The position numbers and the translations under genes are program-made. Below are positions 59,556 to 64,000 of a DNA stretch of 64,000 bases, one piece after another. This DNA comes from Brevundimonas basaltis (GTDB taxonomy: Bacteria > Pseudomonadota > Alphaproteobacteria > Caulobacterales > Caulobacteraceae). Each line of letters opens with the position of its first letter. Position 1 is the first letter of the stretch. The stretch is from the NCBI RefSeq assembly GCF_014202075.1, contig NZ_JACHFZ010000001.1, positions 496,001 through 560,000 of the forward strand, written 5' to 3'. The notes under the pieces are model-generated. The model was not told the DNA's origin, searched no databases, and saw only the letters and a list, made by a program, of their open reading frames with translations.

Positions 59556-61329
59556 CATCCGCCCCGTCCGCGCCAAGGCGCATCGGCTCAAGCGCCTGCG
59601 CCACGAGGGGCTGAAGCCGCCGGTGCGGACCGGCGTGGGCGCGCCCCAGCCCAACGCGGTGCTCGATTGCGGTTGGGGCCGGCTGTTGTTCGCCCAGACG
59701 TTCAAGGCCGCCCCGCCGCTGGTGGAAGCGCTGAGGGCCGAGGGGCCGGACCGGCGCGACATCGCCTTCTACGTCCGCAATCCGCACGTCCTGCTGGCGT
59801 CGGCGCCTCAGGAGGTGTTCCTTGATCCGTCGCACACCTACCGCCTCGACCTGGCCACCTATCGCGCCAGCCGCCGCCAGCCCCGCGGCTTCACCGTCCG
59901 CCGCCTGACCTCGGAAGCGGACGCAGAGGCCGTCAACGAAATCTACGCCAAGCGCCGGATGGTGCAGGCGCCGGCCGACTTCTTGTGGAGACACCGGGAC
60001 GACCGGACCCTGACCTATCTGGTCGCCGAGGACAGCGTGACGGGGTTGGTGATCGGCACGGTGACGGGGGTCAATCACGCCCGCGCCTTCGACGATCCGG
60101 AGTGCGGTTCGTCCCTGTGGTGTCTGGCGGTCGATCCGCAAGCGACCCAGCCGGGGATCGGCGAGGCCCTGGTCCGGCGGCTGGCCGAGCATTTCGCGAC
60201 CCAGGGTCTGGCCTACATGGATCTGTCGGTCATGCACGATAATCTCCAGGCCATCGCTCTGTATGAGAAGCTGGGCTTCCGGCGCGTGTATTTCTTCGGC
60301 GTGAAGCGCAAGAACCCGATCAATGAGGTGTTGTTCGTCGGGCCCACCGACGATCTCGATCTCAATCCTTACGCCCGCATCATCGTCGATGAGGCGAGGC
60401 GTCGGGGCATCCATACCGACATTATTGACGCCGAAGGCGGCCTGTTCCGCCTCAGCTGGGGCGGGCGATCAGTGCGCTGCCGCGAGAGCCTGTCCGAACT
60501 GACCAGCGCGGTGGCGCTGAGCATCTGCGACGACAAGCGGATGACCCGGCGCATCGTCGATGCGGCGGGCGTGCGCGTGCCCGCCCGGATCGCCGCCGAC
60601 GAGCCGGCCGCCATCAGGGCTGCGCTGAAGAAATACCCCGCACTCGTGGTCAAACCCGCCCGCGGCGAACAGGGCCAGGGCGTCGCCGTCGGTCTGACGA
60701 CCGTGAAGGATGTTGAGGCGGCGCTGGAACGGGCCCGGCAGATCTGCTCCGAGGTGCTGGTCGAGGAGCAGGTGGAGGGCGAGGACCTGCGGCTGGTGGT
60801 CATCGACTACAAGGTTGTCGCCTGCGCCCTGAGACGCCCTCCCCGCGTCTTCGGCGACGGCCGTTCGACCCTGCGGGCTCTGATCGAACACCAGAGCCGC
60901 CGCCGCGAGGCGGCCACCGGCGGGGAATCCAGAATCCCGCTCGACGCCGAGACCGAACGGGCCCTCGCCGAGGCGGGCTATGGCCTCGATGACATCGCGC
61001 CCGAGGGAACGGAGATCATGGTGCGCAAGGCCGCCAACCTTCACCTCGGAGGCACCATCCACGACGTGACCGAAGAGGTGCATCCGGAACTGATCCGCGC
61101 GGCGGTCGCGGCCGCCCGCGCCATCGACATCCCCGTCACCGGCATCGACCTGATGGTGAAATCGCCGCGCGAGCCGCACTACGCGTTCATCGAGGCCAAC
61201 GAGCGGCCTGGTCTGGCCAATCACGAGCCCCAGCCGACGGCCGAGCGGTTCATCGACCTGCTGTTCCCGCTGTCGGCGCCGGCGGCGTCGCGCATCGCGG
61301 GCCGTCCGGACGCCCCGGGCGCCGCCTGA
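59545..61329 (+). CDS. ngg: N-acetylglutaminylglutamine synthetase (GNAT plus ATP-grasp fusion)
   Basis: A 594-residue fusion. The N-terminal part up to about residue 270 holds a GNAT acetyltransferase (VDPQATQPGIGEALVRRL is the acetyl-CoA loop), the rest an ATP-grasp ligase (VVKPARGEQGQGVAVGL near 370, VEGEDLRLVVIDYKVVA, TGIDLMVKSP, FIEANERPGL). It makes N-acetylglutaminylglutamine from two glutamines. Its start overlaps asnO by 11 bp, supporting one transcript. Confidence 0.9.
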   Translation: MASDIRPVRAKAHRLKRLRHEGLKPPVRTGVGAPQPNAVLDCGWGRLLFAQTFKAAPPLVEALRAEGPDRRDIAFYVRNPHVLLASAPQEVFLDPSHTYRLDLATYRASRRQPRGFTVRRLTSEADAEAVNEIYAKRRMVQAPADFLWRHRDDRTLTYLVAEDSVTGLVIGTVTGVNHARAFDDPECGSSLWCLAVDPQATQPGIGEALVRRLAEHFATQGLAYMDLSVMHDNLQAIALYEKLGFRRVYFFGVKRKNPINEVLFVGPTDDLDLNPYARIIVDEARRRGIHTDIIDAEGGLFRLSWGGRSVRCRESLSELTSAVALSICDDKRMTRRIVDAAGVRVPARIAADEPAAIRAALKKYPALVVKPARGEQGQGVAVGLTTVKDVEAALERARQICSEVLVEEQVEGEDLRLVVIDYKVVACALRRPPRVFGDGRSTLRALIEHQSRRREAATGGESRIPLDAETERALAEAGYGLDDIAPEGTEIMVRKAANLHLGGTIHDVTEEVHPELIRAAVAAARAIDIPVTGIDLMVKSPREPHYAFIEANERPGLANHEPQPTAERFIDLLFPLSAPAASRIAGRPDAPGAA

Positions 61330-61351
61330 CCCCCAACCAGAAGGAGCAATC

Positions 61352-62470
61352 TTGTCCCGTCCCGCGATCGACCTCGACTATCTGAAGTCTCGCCTCGGCG
61401 AGCTGCTAAACACGCCCAGCCCGACCGGCTACACCGACGAAGCCGTCTGGCTGCTGTGCCGGGAGCTGGAAAGGCTGGGCCTGACCTATGAGCTGACGCG
61501 CCGGGGCGCGATTCGCGCGCGCCTGCCGGGGCGGGACCCGAAGCCCGCCCGCGCCATGGTCGCCCACGTCGACACCCTCGGCGCCCAGGTCAAGTTCGTG
61601 AAGGATAACGGCCGGCTGGAGCTGGTACCCATCGGGCACTGGTCGTCGCGCTTCGCCGAAGGGGCGCGAGCCACGATCTTTTCGGAAGGCGGCATGTACC
61701 GGGGCACGATCCTGCCGCTGAAGGCCTCGGGGCACACCTTCAACGAGGAGGTGGACACCCAGCCAGTCAATTGGCGCCAGGTCGAGCTGCGCATCGACGC
61801 CGTGACCCACAATGCCAGGGACACGCGCCTGCTCGGTGTCGAAATCGGCGACATCGTGGCCATCGACCCCCAGCCGGAATTCATGGACAGCGGCTTCATC
61901 GTCTCGCGCCATCTCGACGACAAGGCAGGGGTCGCAACCCTCCTGGCCGCTCTGGAGTGCATGATCCGTGAGGAACGGACGCCTACAGTCGACACGTGGT
62001 GGCTGTTCACCATCGCCGAGGAGGTCGGCCACGGCGCCTCGTCCGTGCTGGTCCCCGACGTGGCCTCCATGGTCACCGTCGACAATGGCACTACCGCGCC
62101 GGGGCAGAATTCGTCGGAGTTCGGCGTCACCATCGCCATGGCCGACCAGACCGGCCCGTTCGACTGGCACCTGTCGCGCAAGCTGGCGCAGCTGGCCGTC
62201 GACCACGGCATTCCGCACCAGAAGGACGTGTTCCGCTACTACCGGTCGGACTCCGCCTCGGCGCTGGAGGCCGGCGCAGACATCCGCACGGCCCTGCTGA
62301 CCTTCGGCATCGACGCCAGCCACGGCTACGAGCGCATACACGCCAGCGCCCTGGTCGACCTGGCCCGGCTGCTGATCGCCTATGCCGAGAGCGAGGTGGA
62401 GATCGAACGCGACCTGCGGCCCCTGAGCGGCATCAAGGGCTTCACCCACCAGCCGGTGGATGAGGGGTGA
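61352..62470 (+). CDS. NAGGN operon M42 family peptidase
   Basis: A 372-residue M42 aminopeptidase-like protein of the osmoprotectant trio. Zinc-site motifs are MVAHVDTLGAQV near 67, SRHLDDKAG near 190, AEEVGHGASS near 224 and TVDNG near 243. It probably breaks down NAGGN or a related peptide when osmotic stress ends. The start is TTG with AAGGAG six bases before it. It ends 4 bp from convergent LysE. Confidence 0.88.
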   Translation: MSRPAIDLDYLKSRLGELLNTPSPTGYTDEAVWLLCRELERLGLTYELTRRGAIRARLPGRDPKPARAMVAHVDTLGAQVKFVKDNGRLELVPIGHWSSRFAEGARATIFSEGGMYRGTILPLKASGHTFNEEVDTQPVNWRQVELRIDAVTHNARDTRLLGVEIGDIVAIDPQPEFMDSGFIVSRHLDDKAGVATLLAALECMIREERTPTVDTWWLFTIAEEVGHGASSVLVPDVASMVTVDNGTTAPGQNSSEFGVTIAMADQTGPFDWHLSRKLAQLAVDHGIPHQKDVFRYYRSDSASALEAGADIRTALLTFGIDASHGYERIHASALVDLARLLIAYAESEVEIERDLRPLSGIKGFTHQPVDEG

Positions 62471-62473
62471 TCT

Positions 62474-63106
62474 TCATCCCGGAGCCAAGGGGATAACGAC
62501 CATCAGGAATGCCGCCGCGACCAAGCTGATCGCCAGGAAGACCCGAAGACCGTATGCCCAGCGTGGCGGCAGACTGGAAGCCGCTCCCGCGGCACCGAAT
62601 ACGGCCGCGCTGTGTATCACGATGCTGATGGCGATGTGGAGGCCGCCGAGGACAAGGATCTGGGTGACCAATGGTCCCGCCTCAGGTTCAATGAATCCCG
62701 GCAGCAGAGCGAGGTAGAAGATCGCCGCCTTGGGATTGAGCATGTTGGCCGCGAGGCCGCGGACGAACGGGCCAGCGCGAGCGGGTTTCTCGTCTGCCGT
62801 CGCGCCGGAGCCGGACCGCAGGGCTTCCCAGGCCAGCCAGAGAAGATAGGCGGCGCTGACCCAGCGCAGGACGTCCAGCGCCTCGGGCGAATGCAGCGGT
62901 GTTCGGGTCAGACCGAACAAGGCGACGAACAGCCAGAACAGGAGCCCGACAGTGATTCCGGCGACGGCGAGCAGTCCCGCCCGGCGGCCGTTCGAGGCGC
63001 CCAGGAGCGCAAGATATGTCAGATTGGGCCCGGGCGTGAGCTCCACGAGGATCATCGCGAGGGCGAAGGCCGGCAAGACTCCCGGATCGACGCCGGTCCC
63101 ATTCAT
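62474..63106 (-). CDS. LysE family amino acid exporter
   Basis: A 210-residue membrane protein with six helices. The motif ELTPGPNLTYLALLGASNGRRAG near residue 18 is the LysE/RhtB signature. It exports amino acids or related compounds. A likely substrate cannot be given. It converges on the NAGGN operon. Confidence 0.9.
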   Translation of the reverse strand: MNGTGVDPGVLPAFALAMILVELTPGPNLTYLALLGASNGRRAGLLAVAGITVGLLFWLFVALFGLTRTPLHSPEALDVLRWVSAAYLLWLAWEALRSGSGATADEKPARAGPFVRGLAANMLNPKAAIFYLALLPGFIEPEAGPLVTQILVLGGLHIAISIVIHSAAVFGAAGAASSLPPRWAYGLRVFLAISLVAAAFLMVVIPLAPG

Positions 63107-63158
63107 CCGTACAATCCCGCGTTGCCGGGACGGGACAGGTGGTCGCGAGCCCCCATAT

Positions 63159-64000
63159 TCAGTGGGCCAACAGAAGATTGGGGCCGTCTTCCTGGCCCAA
63201 AAAAGTCCGGGTGGCCCCGCCGAAAATCGCTTCTCGCAGCCGAGAATGACCCCAGGCGCCGGCGACGAACAGACCAGCCTGCTTGCCCTCCGCCGCGGCG
63301 ATTAGGGTCGCCCCCTCCTCCGCGCCCTCGAGCAGGGTCGCAATCCCGGTCCCGACACCGTGGAGCTTCAGATAGGCATTGAGCAGATCAATGTCAGGCT
63401 CAGTTGTGTGGCGGTCGAGGCTATCAACGCATTGGAGGACGTGGATTGCGCTAGCCATAGCCAACAGCGGCAGGGCGGCGCGGACCGCGCGACCAGCTTG
63501 AGGGCTTCCGTCCCAGGCGATCGCGGCCGGCCCGGACAGACGGTCCGGGTCGCCCCCGGCTATCAGCACGGGCGCACGATCGGCCAGCAGAACCTGGCTC
63601 AGAATGTCCTTCACGGGCGCCTCACCGAGCGCGTCGCGAGCGATGACCAAGAGATCGGCCAGCGCCGCATTGCGCGAGACGGCGAGCGCCGGACGCAGGC
63701 CGCGTGTGAGCACGGACATCCGGGGTCCGCCCTGCCCCGCGCCGTAAGCGACCCTCGCTCCGTCCGCCGCCTCCCGCGCCACCCTTTCGATCCGCTCCTG
63801 CATGGTCCGCTCCGCAGCCGCCAGTTCGTCGATGGCCTCGCGGGACAAGGTCGCGCCGAGCGTCATGCCGAGGGTGATCATGTCCATGGCGGAGTCAGGA
63901 TAGACCGGGATGACTTCGACCACGGCGTCATGCTGGGCCGCCAGCCAGGCGGCGAAGACCAGGGCGGATGGATCGCCGGAGCGGCCGTCGGCGAGGGCGA
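63159..64000 (-). CDS. Universal stress family protein, N-terminus cut by window edge
   Basis: The frame stays open to the end of the window; about 280 codons are visible. The visible part holds two UspA-like halves: ADLLVIARDALGE near the middle and VAGAWGHSRLREAIFGGATRTFLGQ at the end, which is the nucleotide-binding loop (G-x2-G-x9-G). It is similar to tandem Usp proteins of Caulobacterales that protect in starvation or stress. The N-terminal residues are missing; internal start codons should not be trusted. Confidence 0.85.
   Translation of the reverse strand, partial: ALADGRSGDPSALVFAAWLAAQHDAVVEVIPVYPDSAMDMITLGMTLGATLSREAIDELAAAERTMQERIERVAREAADGARVAYGAGQGGPRMSVLTRGLRPALAVSRNAALADLLVIARDALGEAPVKDILSQVLLADRAPVLIAGGDPDRLSGPAAIAWDGSPQAGRAVRAALPLLAMASAIHVLQCVDSLDRHTTEPDIDLLNAYLKLHGVGTGIATLLEGAEEGATLIAAAEGKQAGLFVAGAWGHSRLREAIFGGATRTFLGQEDGPNLLLAH

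Overview
This window looks like chromosomal core sequence from a high-GC alphaproteobacterium of the Caulobacteraceae, with Brevundimonas as my best guess. The order is supported by a PopZ pole organizer, the Caulobacter-type flagellar regulator FliX placed back to back with flgI-flgJ-flbY, a CC_3452-type small secreted protein, GTTC-N7-GTTC LexA boxes of the alphaproteobacterial type, and GANTC (CcrM) sites clustered before dnaE. The genus is an inference from overall gene style; no rRNA is present. There is no prophage, transposase, integrase or CRISPR array. Most of the window is tightly packed housekeeping sequence.

Layout. 1-5 kb: two RNA methyltransferases and dnaE, followed by a 31-residue membrane peptide gene under a LexA box (sidA-like). 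5-7 kb: an AT-richer orphan gene, a tiny basic protein, a cluster of REP-like hairpins and a membrane protein. 7-11.5 kb (minus): mce, DUF1467 and DUF3088 genes, then proS-lolC-lolD with overlapping ends. 11.5-19 kb: a winged-helix membrane regulator, an M28 peptidase, the rpsB-tsf operon and an M23 lipoprotein. 19-27 kb: hrpB, three amino-acid transporters and tRNA-Leu. 27-39 kb: a LexA-boxed PA0069-type radical SAM gene, two further RNA methyltransferases (RumA-type and TlyA), valS, popZ, tolC, a PIMT-like gene, tRNA-Cys, a 39-residue membrane protein, a SpoU methyltransferase and tRNA-Asn. 39-47 kb: a lipoprotein, a LOG-family hydrolase, gltX, dksA, the fliX/flgI divergent flagellar locus and an ABC-F ATPase. 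47-57 kb: truncated haemoglobin, uvrA with a LexA box, two related membrane proteins, trmFO, an acyl-CoA dehydrogenase and an SCP2 protein. 57-62.5 kb: a MarR regulator facing the three-gene operon for the osmoprotectant N-acetylglutaminylglutamine amide (NAGGN). 62.5-64 kb: a LysE exporter and a truncated universal stress protein.

The most interesting layer is regulatory. Three GTTC-N7-GTTC boxes tie a putative cell-division-inhibitor peptide, uvrA and a radical SAM protein into one DNA-damage response. Five GANTC sites lie between the peptide gene and dnaE, suggesting control by CcrM/GcrA and hence by replication. The fliX-flgI gap carries a probable FlbD (ftr) palindrome and a sigma-54 promoter. 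A 14-bp perfect palindrome between the MarR gene and the NAGGN operon is a likely operator. Starts were chosen from Shine-Dalgarno spacing, known N-termini and overlaps; all functions are inferred from sequence.
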